Part shown: piece by piece, positions 52,283 through 64,000 of the stretch
Layout: the number at the start of each line of letters is the position of its first letter
Position numbering within the stretch: the first letter of the stretch is position 1
Made by a program: the position numbers and the translations under genes
Notes under the pieces: generated by a model
The model's database searches: none
What the model was told of the DNA's origin: nothing
Seen by the model: only the letters and a program-made list of their open reading frames with translations
Assembly: GCA_016946835.1 (NCBI GenBank)
Contig: JACVTC010000217.1
Location: 64,001-128,000 of the forward strand
Reading direction: 5' to 3'
DNA: 64,000 nucleotides
Origin: Neocallimastix lanati (nom. inval.)
Taxonomy: Eukaryota > Neocallimastigomycota > Neocallimastigomycetes > Neocallimastigales > Neocallimastigaceae

Positions 52283-55200
52283 ATATATAATTTAATTTTT
52301 ATTGATATAAAAATAATAAAAATAAAAAAATATATATATATATTAGAAAATATTTATACAATATGAAAAATTTTCAAATCTTGAATTTTTAATATTTAAT
52401 GAGCCAGATCTTGAATTAAGCATCAATATTCCATGCATACCAGCATTACTTTGTAATTTAAAATAATTACTTATATCATTTTCTATTTTATTATTGGGAG
52501 AACAAATAAACTTGATTTAAATGATTTTAATATTATATAAATAATATTTAACCATTAATTAATATTGTTCATTTTATTTTATTTAATATAAATTAATAAT
52601 ATTGTTTTATTATATAAATAATATATATATAAATATATTTTATTTTTAAAATAATTTACTTCAGAATTTTCTACTGTCATGGTTGATTTTTCAATAAAAA
52701 ATAAATCTACATTAATTATAATATAAACATTTATATTTACCTGTTAGTTTATTAGTTTGTTTGTTTGGTTATTTATTTATTTACTTATTTATTTATTTAT
52801 TTATTTATTTATTTTTTCTGAAACTACTATTATTTTTAAATAATTATATTATTATATTAATGATAGCATGATACTATTATTAGACAATTACGTCCTCTTG
52901 AGATAAAATTCGTTATATGAGTATCAATAATATCAAAATTATCTTTTAAAATGATAAAAGTAATATTAATAATATACATAATTATTTATAAAATTTTAGT
53001 TGCATATAAGATAATAATATTTTATTTATTAATATTTCATTCATTATAATATAATTAATAATAAAATTTTTAAATATATATATATATATATTTTTCTGTA
53101 TTATTACTTCCATTAGTACTCTCAGTGAACATACTAACACTAGGATTATTCGAATAAAAAGTATCTACAGTTAAATTTTTAAAAGAAGCTTGATCAAAAT
53201 TATAATTGATTCTATATAATTTAAAAATAAAATAAAATAGAATTGAAATAGAAATAGAAATAGAAGTAGAAATAGAAATAAAAAATAATAATAATAATTA
53301 AATAAATATTACATAAAATATATCATTTACAATGAATGTTTTTTATAAAAATTTCTAGTAAAAAGAAAATTACCCTGAAGAAGGACCGTATATATTTGAA
53401 AAATGACAGCTAAAATATTTATTAGTAGTAGTAGTAGTAATAATAGTATTTTTAGTAGTAGTAATAGTTATAGTAGTATTTATTATTATTATTATTTATT
53501 ATTATTATTATTATATTATATAAAAATTTTTATTCTATATGTATATTATTAAAAATATATATCATAGTATATAAACTAACTTCTCAACAATTAAATTTCC
53601 TTTATTATTCCATCCAATAAGTTCTACAGTAAAATCAGTATACATCATTATATTTTTTATATCACAACCATTGATATGAAATACACCATCAGAAGTTATA
53701 CTTTCAACAGTATGATATATAAATGCGCTAAATCCTTTTGATTTACACCATGCATCTTCAAAATTAAAATCTCTTTGGATTACATATTTATATTAATTAA
53801 ATATATATATATGTATATATATTATATATTAATACAAATTAAACAAAATAAAATATATATATATATATCAAAAATTTTACGATATATTAATTGCACATGC
53901 AACATTAGTCATAAATAATGTTCCTTCATTATTATATGATTTAAAATTCCTTCCATTAAAATGATTCAGTTGTAAGTCTGATGCTGAATCAATACTATAT
54001 GCATATCATTATATGATTCATAATGATTAAAAATTATTATAATTATATTTATATATAATTATTTTATCTTTTTTTATTTAACTATACATATATATATATA
54101 TATACATTTAAAAAAAAAAAACTCTTTTGTGGAATTTTAAACTTACAATGCTATTAATCCTTTTCCATCTCCTGTTTTTGTAACAATATTTGTCTCTGTT
54201 ATATATGTTAATACTATTTTTGTAATAATACTATTATCTGCAGATGTATATATTAGCGTTCCCTAAATAAAATAAAATAAAATAAAATAAAAATAAAAAT
54301 AAAAATTCAGAACATTTTAATCAAATATATGTTATTTCAAAATATTTTGTAGTATTAAATTTTTTTTTCTTTTTTATATTTCTTTATTTTATTATATTAT
54401 TGTTATAACCTTTATTATTATCATTAGTATTATAATTAGTATTATAAATCATTTATTTATTTATATAAATATATTTTTATATATTATTATGGTTGTTGTT
54501 GCTGTTATTGTTGTTTTTATTATTATTCATTATTTATTATCATTATTATATTAATCTTATTAAAGAGTATAATATACTTCATGCTCAGCTGTTATATTAT
54601 TTGCAGTTATTTTTTCACCATTGAATTCTTTATTATTAAATAAATAAAATACAGCTCCTCTATCTTTACTATATCCACTATCGAATGTACAATTATAAAA
54701 GTTACTATAATTATTATCTATAATAGAAAATGCTCCACTATAATATATAGATAAATGAGTTATTTTATTATATTATTTTATATTATATTGTATTATATTG
54801 TATTATATTATATTATATTATATTATATTATATTATATCAATTAATATTATTGTTTTTAAAGATTAAATATATGTGTGCATTTTATATTTTTAAAGATAA
54901 ATCATATGTATGTTTTATATTACTATATAGTCTTACCCCGGATGATTATTAGAATAAAAATCCAAAAATGAGGAATTATAAGATTCAATTATTCCGTTGT
55001 TTATATAAAATAATGAATTTACGCCTTTACCCTTGACCATGGATTCATTAATAATAATACTTGATTCACCATTTCCATTATAATTAACTATTCTATTTGT
55101 GGTACATGAAGAATCACCATATAAATTTGATTTATAAAAAATAGCATTTGCATTTTTAATTTTAATACAATTTCCAATTTCATTGGCCTTTCCATAATAA

Positions 55201-55655
55201 TCTGAATTTACATAATATAATAGTCCTTCACTATCACTATTCAATGAATAGTCAATACTTCCATAATGAATGGTATTCCCGTAAGTTATATTCTTATTTT
55301 CATTATAAAAAAATTGTCCCTCAACTTTTATATTTGAAAATTCGATATTTTTAATTTCATTAGAAAATATAATTCCATTTAGTACAGAACTTAAATTTAA
55401 TGATGAAACATCCTTTGATATTCCTTGAAATTTTAATTTATTTATATGATTTGTTAAATTTATTTCTTTATTTGAACTAAAAATTTTAACATCATTATTT
55501 ATTATAAGGGTAACTGAATCTTCATTATCATTTTTTGAAAAATATTCAAAAAAATCATCCGAACTATAAATATTAACATTCTTTAGTATAGATAGTTGTA
55601 CAGCAAATAGATACACAACAATATAATAAATTAATTTTTTATTATTATAAAACAT
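48184..55655 (-). CDS. Class C-like seven-transmembrane receptor with extracellular parallel beta-helix and EGF-like module (about 22 exons)
   Basis: The ATG at 55655 starts a Lys-led signal peptide (KKLIYYIVVYLFAVQLSIL). Checked exons include 55655-54937, 54732-54578, 54262-54147, 50156-49921, 49774-49653, 49263-49208 and a last one ending TAA 48186-48184, with matching phases throughout. Total about 1200 residues. Exons 1 to 16 encode repeated short beta-strand units rich in Asn, Ser and Gly, for example NCIFKNNYSRYGGVIYS and NCTFDSGYSKDRGAVFYLF, as in right-handed beta-helix proteins. An EGF-like segment (CTPPCANNGKCVNNNVCNC) leads into helix 1. Helix 2 (FLVIILIGTILSYIYS), then SLIYATILIKMLRIY, a helix 4/loop exon with a Cys, VLMVGSVIAYLNRHIEKIYNE and TVPIYVYILCYVFTY match the order of class C (7tm_3) receptors. 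The cytosolic tail is short. I infer a surface receptor sensing a carbohydrate-like ligand; no ligand is known from sequence. Confidence 0.8.
49379..49646. repeat. (ATT/ATG)n microsatellite in a receptor intron
   Basis: Irregular then pure ATT array of about 270 bp between the exons for helices 2 and 3 of the receptor gene. The Ile/Thr/Met-rich plus-strand reading frame is not a gene. Confidence 0.85.
51520..51744. repeat. ATT, TTTA and TTTTA arrays in a receptor intron
   Basis: Three adjoining microsatellites, (ATT)n, then (TTTA)n, then (TTTTA)n, fill the intron between the beta-helix exons that end near 51815 and start near 51497. Confidence 0.85.
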
Positions 55656-56005
55656 TTTTTCATATAAATTATTATGAATTTAATGCGATAGTACATATAT
55701 AAAAGTTTTAGAATCAACTAACTATTATTTTATATTATAATAATATAAATTTAAAATTAAAAAAAAAAAATTTATATATATATATATATATATAGGAAAT
55801 AGAAAACGATATAATATAATCAAAAAAAAAAAAAAAATATGAATTTAAATTATATATATTTAATATTTTAATATATGTATAAAATTATTGAACCAAAAAA
55901 GTTTTATTGTTATAGAATAATTTAACCATAATATTTATAATATTTATACATTTATTGTATAAAAATAAAAATAAAACTCTAAAATACTTTAAAATTTTAA
56001 CAATA

Positions 56006-56037
<32 letters not shown>

Positions 56038-57398
56038 GATAAAAAAAACTATAAAAAAATTATTTTTCTTAATTATTTGGTTAACGATTAACCGAAAAAT
56101 TTTACTGTATAAAAATAAAAATAAACCTCTAAAATACTTTTAAATTTTAGTAATTTAATTGAAAAAAGGTTAAAATAGGATTTATATATTTATTTAGTAA
56201 AATTAATATACAAAAAAAAAATTTATATACATAGTATATATTAATGCAGATAATAGATTTCTACATAATTTTAAAAATTTTAAAATTAAATATATATAAT
56301 TAATATATTTTACATTGTAAAAATATTAAAGTTTTTATATTATCTTATAAAAATGATATATAAAATAATATAAATTTTAAAACTATATCTTAAATAAAAT
56401 ATTATGATTTTCTAATATTTAAATGCTGTGTCTGTATTAATAATTATATAATAATTTTAATTTCAAAATAAAATATTAAGATAATATAACGATAAAATAT
56501 AACGATAAAATAAAAATAAAGTATAAAAAAATATAAAAAAATTATAAAAAAAATATAAATATGTAATAATAGTAATAATGATAATTAAAATTGAACTAAA
56601 TATTATTATATAAATTTTATTTATTTTTATATGATTTTCTATAATTTAAAATATGTTTTATTAATAATTAATAATTATAATTTCAAATTAATATATATAT
56701 TAAAATAAAATAATATAAAATAAAAATAAACTATAAAAAATTATAAATACATAATAATAGTAATGATGATAATTAAAATTGATCTCAATATATATATATA
56801 TAGCACTTTTATTAATTAAATAATAATAGTAATATTGCTTTGTCATAACTTTAATTTTTTTTTTCCTTATATTTCTATAATAAAAAATTTTTTTTCATAA
56901 TCTAAATATTTATTATAGAAATATAAAGAAAAAAATTTTAAATAGTAACAAGCTTTGTTATATATTTATAAATATAGTTTAAAATGATTTATATTTATTG
57001 GCATAAAACAAAATAACATTTATATTTTTGAGGTTTAAAAAAAAAAATAAAATAATTTTATGAAAGATATACATAAATATATATTTTTTAAAATGAAAAA
57101 AGTTTCAATTGTTATAATCTAGTAAGCATTATATTATTTTTCAAAAAGTATAAAAAATAAAATGTCAATGTTTAATTATTTAATTTTATAAATAAAAAAA
57201 AAATAAATTTCATATGGAATGATTTATTTATTTATTTATTTATTTATTATTTATTTATTATTTATTATTTATTTATTATTTATTTATTATTTATTTATTT
57301 ATTTATTATTTATTTATTTATTATTTATTTATTTATTATTTATTTATTTATTATTTATTTATTTATTTATTTATTATTTATTATTTATTTATTTATTT

Positions 57399-57438
<40 letters not shown>

Positions 57439-57636
57439 TTATTTATTTATTATTTATTATTTATTTATTATTTATTTAATATTTATTTATTTATTTATTA
57501 TTTATTTATTTATTATTTATTTATTTATTATTTATTTATTTATTTATTATTTATTTATTTATTTATTATTTATTATTTATTTATTTATTTATTATTTATT
57601 ATTTAATTAATTAATTAATTATTTATTTATTTATTT

Positions 57637-57704
<68 letters not shown>

Positions 57705-58831
57705 TTTGTTTGTTTGTTTGTTTGTTTGTTTGATTGCTTATTTATAGCATATGTTACATCAAAATTAAATTGTTCATTATATAATATTAATATAGATTAA
57801 TATCCATATATAGTATTTAATCATTTTATATGTGTATAAATATTTTTTTTTTGGCATAAAACATAAGGATATTTAAAAAGGAGAATATTTTTAATAATAT
57901 TCTACATTCTATACATTTAATATATAATTAAAATTTATATATTAAATATTTACGGTAAAGCAATCCTATAGTATTTCACATTATAATCTTAATATATTAT
58001 TATATTATATAATATTTAATTAATACAAAAAAAAATTTTTATAAAAGATAGTCTAAATTAATTTTAAATGAAAAAGGTAAATTAATATAAACAAGATATT
58101 TAAATATTATATTAAATTTAATATATATTTATATTTTAATATATTAGCCTCCAAAATAAAGCACAATGTATTGCCAAAATTTTAATAAATAAAAAAATAA
58201 TTTTAAAAAAAAATTAAAAATATAAATAAATATATATAAATATATTTTAATTATAAAATAGAAATTAGTAATTGGAATAAAAATTTTAATATATTAAACC
58301 ATTTATAAAGCAACGTATACGTTGAACGTAGAATGTATACACTTTAATTATTAAAAAAAATTTTTTTTAATTTCCTGTTTTTATTTTTATTTTTTTTTGG
58401 ATTGTTAATATAAACTTAAAATATGATAATCTTTTTTATTTTTTAAAACTTCACTATAATATAAAATATATTTTATTTTTATAAAATAATCTTATATTTA
58501 TATTTTTCTTTAATATTTAATATTTTGTAATTTATTTATTTATTTATTTATTTATTTGTTAGTATTCAAATTATTACTATACTGTATAATTTCGTAATTA
58601 CAACGCCCCTTTTTAGTATTTATTTTATTATTTATTTTATAATCATATTTATATTATTAATTATATTATTTAATTTTATTATTTAAATAAATAATAAAAA
58701 TTTTTATACATTGTATTAAATATATTAATATATTATATTTATAATGTAATATATGACTAATTATTATAATAATTCATTTCATTTAACATAAAAATTTTTA
58801 GTAATTATAATTTGTGTATAATATGTATTAT

Positions 58832-58876
<45 letters not shown>

Positions 58877-59779
58877 ATTGTTTATAATTAATCCTTGGAC
58901 TTTTAAAAAAAAAATGCATTAATTTTTTATATATTAAAAAAAAAGTTTAATTTTTATTTATTTTTTTTTTAACTACAATTTGAAAAATTCTTTTTTTTTA
59001 AAAAAAAAAATAATAATAAAAACTATAGAATAAACCTTTTTTAATATAAAATGTAATGAATTTTTAATCATTTTTCATTACTTTCATAGAATATTTTTAA
59101 CTAATTAGAAATAAAATAAAATAAAATAAAAATTAAAGGGGAATAATTTATACTATTTAAAAAGAAAATATAATTTTAGAAAAAAAAATTAAAAAATAAA
59201 AATAATCAAAAATAAATTATATTTTCTTCTATTAAAAAAATATAATAAACAAATTGATTTAATAATATTTATTGAGTAAGGACTAAAGTAAATTCAAATT
59301 AAAAGGTATTTATTAATAAATATAATTATTAAAGAAAACATTAACATATTAAAATAAGTATTATATTTTAATAACACAAAAAATTATTTAAATTTAAAAT
59401 TTTCTGTTAAATGAAATAATTATTATAGTAATAATATAATCTTTCTGATAATTTATATTTTCAAAAAAGTATTATTAATAACAATAAATAAAAAAACTAA
59501 AAGTATGAAAGTATAATTAATTGAAATTTTATCTTTAAATAGTTCAATAAATAGTTTTTAAATTTAAAACCTGAATTAATAAATTAATTTATTGTGTTTA
59601 ATATAAATTAACTATCAAATTTAATAAATTTGGCAATAAATTTTAACTATATATGAGTATTATATATACATAAAAATATTATTACTTATATCAGAATGAA
59701 TAGTTTTTTGTATATATAATTGTATTTGTATAGTAGTTATTAGTAATAATAGTTATAATAGTACTATTTTAATATAAAA

Positions 59780-59811
<32 letters not shown>

Positions 59812-59998
59812 CTGACAAAATATTTATATTTATTTTTTTTTCATTTATTTTTATTTATTTTTATTTAAATATCGAAAAATAAATTGAAAAATATATTAAA
59901 TAATTAGCCCTAAAAAAACGTATTTATAGATAAGATATCCAATAAAATAATTATATACCAATATTCCAATAAATACACTTTCTACAAAAAAAAAAAAA

Positions 59999-60058
<60 letters not shown>

Positions 60059-60104
60059 TAATATTAATAAATATAAATCCGACTACAACAAATTAAAAAT
60101 AACT
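55656..60104. other. 4.4 kb gene-free region with a TTTA-rich array
   Basis: No supported frame. It contains the (TTTA)/(TTA) array at 57215-57735, a 12 bp perfect palindrome AACGTATACGTT at about 58313, and (TTTA)n at 58530 and 58835. A (TAA)n stretch at 59998-60060 ends 45 bp before the next ATG. Otherwise plain A+T filler. The first part would contain the promoter of the receptor gene. Confidence 0.55.
57215..57735. repeat. Mixed TTTA/TTA microsatellite of about 520 bp ending in TTTG
   Basis: TTTATTTA runs are interrupted by TTATTTA at semi-regular spacing, and the array ends with (TTTG)5. The leucine/tyrosine/isoleucine-rich frame inside is a repeat artefact. Confidence 0.92.
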
Positions 60105-61046
60105 ATGAATGATTTTAATTGCGGATCAGGTCCAAGTACAATTTCTGAAAGATTAAGTCTTTTTAACGAAATAGTTCGTCTCGCAAAAAAGAAAGAAGAA
60201 AAAACTATTATAGATAACTTTACATATCAAAATGTCAGAGTGGTAGAACTTGTAGCAATATTAAATTATATAATTGCTTTATACAATTTTGGTTTACCAA
60301 TTGATGACTTATATACAATTATTGAGGTATATGAGCAAGTTAAAACTAAACCTGGCAGTTGTTACTTTTATATTATAGAATATATTGAAGCTAATTTTAA
60401 AAGTATTCACCCTGTACTTTTAATGCTAGACCATTACACTAAAGATATCTATAACCTTTTAAAGGATGAAGGACAAATGATAGGTAAATTTCAATTTTAT
60501 ATTATGGCAAAAGCTATTGCAACATATCAGGTACATACACAAGATGTTATAGATAATTTAGCAGCTCGCTTAAATCAATGCAACGAGGAATTATCAAGAC
60601 CAAAAATTAATGCAAATGTTAGATTAAGTTCTAGTTCTGATACAACGCTTGTTGTTAGTAATATTGAAGAAGTAATAGCAGAAAATGTTGAAAATGATGC
60701 AAGTAGTACTAACACTAGAAATAGTTTAAGAACATTAAGTAAAGATACTTCTAAAAATTCAATAAAAGAAAATTCAAATAATGATAATATATTAATTGAC
60801 AATTCAAATACTTCAATAAAGGCCAATACTAACAATAGTAGAAAGAATTCAAGTTCTATGACCCCGGTAAAAATGGAATTACACAACCCTATGGAACAAG
60901 AAACTTTTAAATTAAATATAGAAAAGAAAAGTATGATTTATGAATGTATTACTTCTTTAAACGTTTATTCAAAATTCCGTAATATTGATCTTAAAATTCC
61001 ATCCTATCCATCAGATGAATTAATTGAAAAAATCGAAAGACAATAA
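60105..61046 (+). CDS. Unrecognised single-exon protein, 313 residues
   Basis: The ATG at 60105 starts MNDFNCGSGPSTISERLSLF; the frame ends TAA at 61044-61046, followed at once by TAG. Residues 1-170 look like a compact helical domain with alternating hydrophobic positions and normal composition (VRVVELVAILNYIIALYNF, YYIIEYIEANF-type helices, HPVLLMLDHYTKDIYNLL). Residues 170-255 are Ser/Asn/Thr-rich and probably disordered. Residues 255-313 form a second ordered block (MIYECITSLNVYSKFRNIDL and IPSYPSDELIEKIERQ). No signal peptide, membrane segment or catalytic motif is visible. Codon use is that of a real gene rather than of repeats, and no intron is needed. I cannot assign a family. A poly-A run follows at 61105. 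Confidence 0.7.
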   Translation: MNDFNCGSGPSTISERLSLFNEIVRLAKKKEEKTIIDNFTYQNVRVVELVAILNYIIALYNFGLPIDDLYTIIEVYEQVKTKPGSCYFYIIEYIEANFKSIHPVLLMLDHYTKDIYNLLKDEGQMIGKFQFYIMAKAIATYQVHTQDVIDNLAARLNQCNEELSRPKINANVRLSSSSDTTLVVSNIEEVIAENVENDASSTNTRNSLRTLSKDTSKNSIKENSNNDNILIDNSNTSIKANTNNSRKNSSSMTPVKMELHNPMEQETFKLNIEKKSMIYECITSLNVYSKFRNIDLKIPSYPSDELIEKIERQ

Positions 61047-61251
61047 TAGAGAATATAAATTAAAGTAAATTTAATATTCATATTTATTTAATTGATGTTT
61101 TATTGCTAAAAAAAAAAAAAAAAAAAAAAAAAAAGACATATAAAAATATATAATTATATATTCATTAGATTATTTTATATTATTTATTAAACAATAAAGA
61201 AAAAATCAAATATCAAATAACTAAAAACTTTCGTTAATTTAATTTGTCATT

Positions 61252-61289
<38 letters not shown>

Positions 61290-61908
61290 ATAACAAATAA
61301 GAATGCAAAAATTTTGACACCTTTATTATTATATCAAATAGCATTAAATAATTATTTATTAAATACTTAATTATACATAAAAATTATTAAAAAATATATA
61401 TAAAATATATATAATATATATATATAATTAAAATAAGTGAAAGGAAAAAATATATATATATATTAATAATAATATCATTAACAATAATAAGAAAAAATAA
61501 GAAAAATTAATAATCAATATTCATAGTTTGTAACTTTGTAAATTAATAACGAAGTTTAGTTATTAATCTATTAAATCTATTATAAATAATTTATTATTAA
61601 TTAATTAATTCGCATATTTAAAATAAAATAAAATAAAAATAATTATTTTAAATCTTTCTATTTTTTTTTTTTTTTTCTTTTTTTTTTTTTTAAATCACTA
61701 ATAAATTTTAATGTTTAATAATTTTATATAATATCATTAATAAATAAATAAAATAAGTACTGAAATATATTAAAGTACATAAAAAAAAATTTTTTTTTTA
61801 TATGTTAATTTTCTTTATTATTTCTATATTATTATTATTATTATTATTATTATTTTTTATTATTAAAAATTTTTTTATTATACAATATTTTTATTAATAG
61901 TAAAATAC

Positions 61909-61955
<47 letters not shown>

Positions 61956-62159
61956 TATAGAATATTAATCCGAAATTTATTTCATAAATTATATATTTAA
62001 ATATTTAATATATTTTATATGTAATACTTTTTCTTTTTTTTTTAGTTTTAATCAAATTCCATAGAAATTGATATAAATTTATTTTAAATGGAAACATATA
62101 TTTATTATAATTTTACTTTTAAATAAATAAATTGTAAGATTAATTAAATATTTTATTTA

Positions 62160-62191
<32 letters not shown>

Positions 62192-63499
62192 AATTTTTAA
62201 TAAATAAATCATTAATTATGAATCATTAATTTATTTTTTTTTAAACTTTTTTTTTTAAAAAAAAAATAAAATTTTAAGCTTTTCATATATATAAAAAGGA
62301 AAAAATAAATAGATTATTAAACAATATATTTTTATGTTTCATCCTTAATAATAAATATGAAAAATAGAGTTTTTTAATATATATTTATCATTTCTATAGA
62401 TATATATTTCAAATAATTATTAATTATTGCATATGTAATTTCTTAAATAATTTCTTAAATACTTTAATATTATTGCTATAGAACAACTGGTTAGAAATTA
62501 AAGTATTAATGAAAAATGGAGTTTAATAATAAATAAATTAATTTCAAATAATAATTTAAATATTTTTATTTCAATATTAATATCTTATTATATTTAAATA
62601 TTCTTATTTTTAATATTCATGTTGAGTATTATATTATTTTTCTTTATTTTCATTAATAAAATTTAAATTTAATATATAATATGTTTGAATAAAATAAATG
62701 TTTTACACAAAAAAAAAAATAAAAAAAAAAAAAAAAGAATTATATCTTCTTTTATATATATATATACATTAAAATAAAAATAGAAACTATAATATCTAAT
62801 AATTATTTGAATATTATAAATTAATTCATACTAACTTCCAAAATATTTATTATATTCTTATTATCATACTTAATAAAAATAACAAATATATGTATATGTA
62901 TATGTATATTTATTATTAAATTATATAGTACATATGTGCATATTAATTTTTTAAAAAAAAAAAAAAAAATAAAAATAAAATAAAATAAAATAATAAGATT
63001 ATAAACTTTTCTTCTATAAAAATTTAAAAAGTATATTCTTTTATTTGTTTCACTATACCATAATATAAAATTTAATAAATAATTTTTACTATATTTTTAA
63101 AAAAAAAAAAAAAATTTAAATTGAAATAAAAAAAAAAAAATTATAGTTCAATACATTAAATTTTTTTTTTTTTTTGTTATAACTTTTTACTATTAAATTA
63201 ATTATAAATATTAATTTATCTTTTTATTAAGAATGATGTTACAAAATTTAAATTCTGCTAATAAACATTCCATAATAAATAATTAAAAATATTTAAAGTT
63301 AAAGGAATATTTAATAATAATTTTTCTTTATTTTTATATATATATATTTTTTTAATATTATTTTTAATTGAAAATTTAAGAAAATTTATAATTTAAATTA
63401 ATTTTTTTTATTTCCGGTATGTACTACCCTTTTGTGGAAATATTGAGGTAGTTACAAACCTTCCATATTATTGCTGAGAATTTTTACATTTTTTTCCTA
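61047..63499. other. Gene-free A+T region
   Basis: A and T homopolymer runs (61250-61285, 61910-61950, 62163-62190), (TA)n and A+T filler. I see no reading frame, RNA gene or clear repeat family in it. Confidence 0.55.
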
Positions 63500-63508
63500 A
63501 CTTCCCTT

Positions 63509-63781
63509 GGGTGTGGGGCATTTCGCCAAATTGAAAATTATTAAATAAATAAATAAAGCAATAAATAAAATTAAATATTATTAATATCGCATAAAAACAA
63601 TTTTAAAAAAAATATTTTGAATTAATATTTATTTATTTATTCATTTATTTATATCAATACTCTACTTGTCTATAAAAGCAACTTGGGGAAATGCAACTTG
63701 GGGAAATGCAACATTTTAATACTACGTCACTTGTCGAAATACAACCTGGCGAAATGCAATTTGGGGAAATGCAACTCTCCC
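63509..63781. mobile_element. MITE with 25 bp inverted ends and a 9 bp target duplication
   Basis: Left end GGGTGTGGGGCATTTCGCC and the reverse complement of the right end (GGGAGAGTTGCATTTCCCC) match at 20 of 25 positions. The element is flanked by perfect 9 bp direct repeats ACTTCCCTT (63500-63508 and 63782-63790). Nine bases is the duplication size of Mutator-like transposases, and two broken MULE copies occur in this window, though no shared ends were found. The right third contains about six copies of the module GAAATGCAAC with spacer TTGGG or TTGGC. No coding. 273 bp. Confidence 0.8.
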
Positions 63782-63790
63782 ACTTCCCTT

Positions 63791-64000
63791 TGAAGTGAAG
63801 TCGGTATAACCTAACCCATGTAGATACATAATAGCATAAATGTTAGAAAAATTGCAATTTAGTAGAATATATGTACATGAATACATGAAATCATATATCC
63901 AAATGTTAATAATTCCCACGTAAATATATTAAATGACAGTAACTGCGCAGTCCTCTCAGGCCCACAGTTAGGACAGTATCTTTTATATATTACTTTGGAT
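63791..64000 (-). other. Edge of window, possible fragment with a CPNCG motif
   Basis: Noticeably less A+T-rich than its surroundings. On the minus strand the last bases read KRYCPNCGPERTAQLL, a zinc-knuckle-like pair of Cys residues, as in the C-terminal part of LINE proteins or in transposase zinc ribbons. Only about 20 codons are visible before the window ends, so no assignment is made. Confidence 0.2.

Noticed and set aside
54755-54952. Tyr/Ile-rich plus-strand frame
   Set aside because: TATTA repeats in the first intron of the receptor gene.
57219-57479. Tyr/Leu/Ile-rich frame
   Set aside because: TTTA/TTA microsatellite artefact.

Overview
The window is an extremely A+T-rich eukaryotic nuclear segment. 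It has short GT-AG introns, long homopolymer and microsatellite tracts, and expanded gene-free stretches. The gene set fits an anaerobic gut fungus (Neocallimastigomycota) or a close early-diverging zoosporic fungus: an organelle-targeted stand-alone carbamoyl-phosphate synthase large chain, a Tom5-like import subunit, RIB1 (GTP cyclohydrolase II), a Prs1/Prs5-type PRPP synthetase homologue, and a class C-like seven-helix receptor. The taxonomic call is inference, because no marker gene is present.

Layout. At 1-6000 lie the 3' end of a membrane protein gene with a roughly 600-residue Asn/Ser-rich tail (+) and a ten-exon coiled-coil gene (-). At 7600-31500 is a transposon graveyard: a MITE-like element; a 5'-truncated Ty3/gypsy element split in frame by a 6.6 kb chromodomain Ty3/gypsy element (623/629 bp LTRs, 5 bp target duplication AATAT); two oppositely oriented FLYWCH/MULE transposase copies, both broken; a solo LTR (duplication TATAA) carrying tRNA-like Pol III A and B boxes; a roughly 50 bp tandem array; a broken Ty1/copia fragment; a gypsy fragment keeping only protease, polypurine tract and LTR; and a LINE reverse transcriptase remnant.

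From 32400 to the end the window is mainly cellular: PRPP synthetase-like gene (-), RIB1 (-), a DBP5/DDX19-like DEAD-box pseudogene (-), TOM5 (+, one intron), CPA2 (+, intronless), a gene of about 22 exons over 7.5 kb encoding an extracellular parallel beta-helix plus EGF-like module plus seven helices (-), an unrecognised single-exon gene (+), and a second MITE with a 9 bp target duplication.

Functionally the metabolic genes make carbamoyl phosphate for arginine, PRPP and the first riboflavin intermediate. CPA2 and TOM5 both point to the mitochondrion-derived organelle, which in gut fungi would be a hydrogenosome. The most unusual object is the beta-helix/EGF/7TM receptor at 48184-55655. I rebuilt its exons by hand, and splice phases agree wherever I checked both sides of an intron. 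Frequent indels in A/T runs break several transposon reading frames. Splice sites and domain calls come from reading alone, without alignments.
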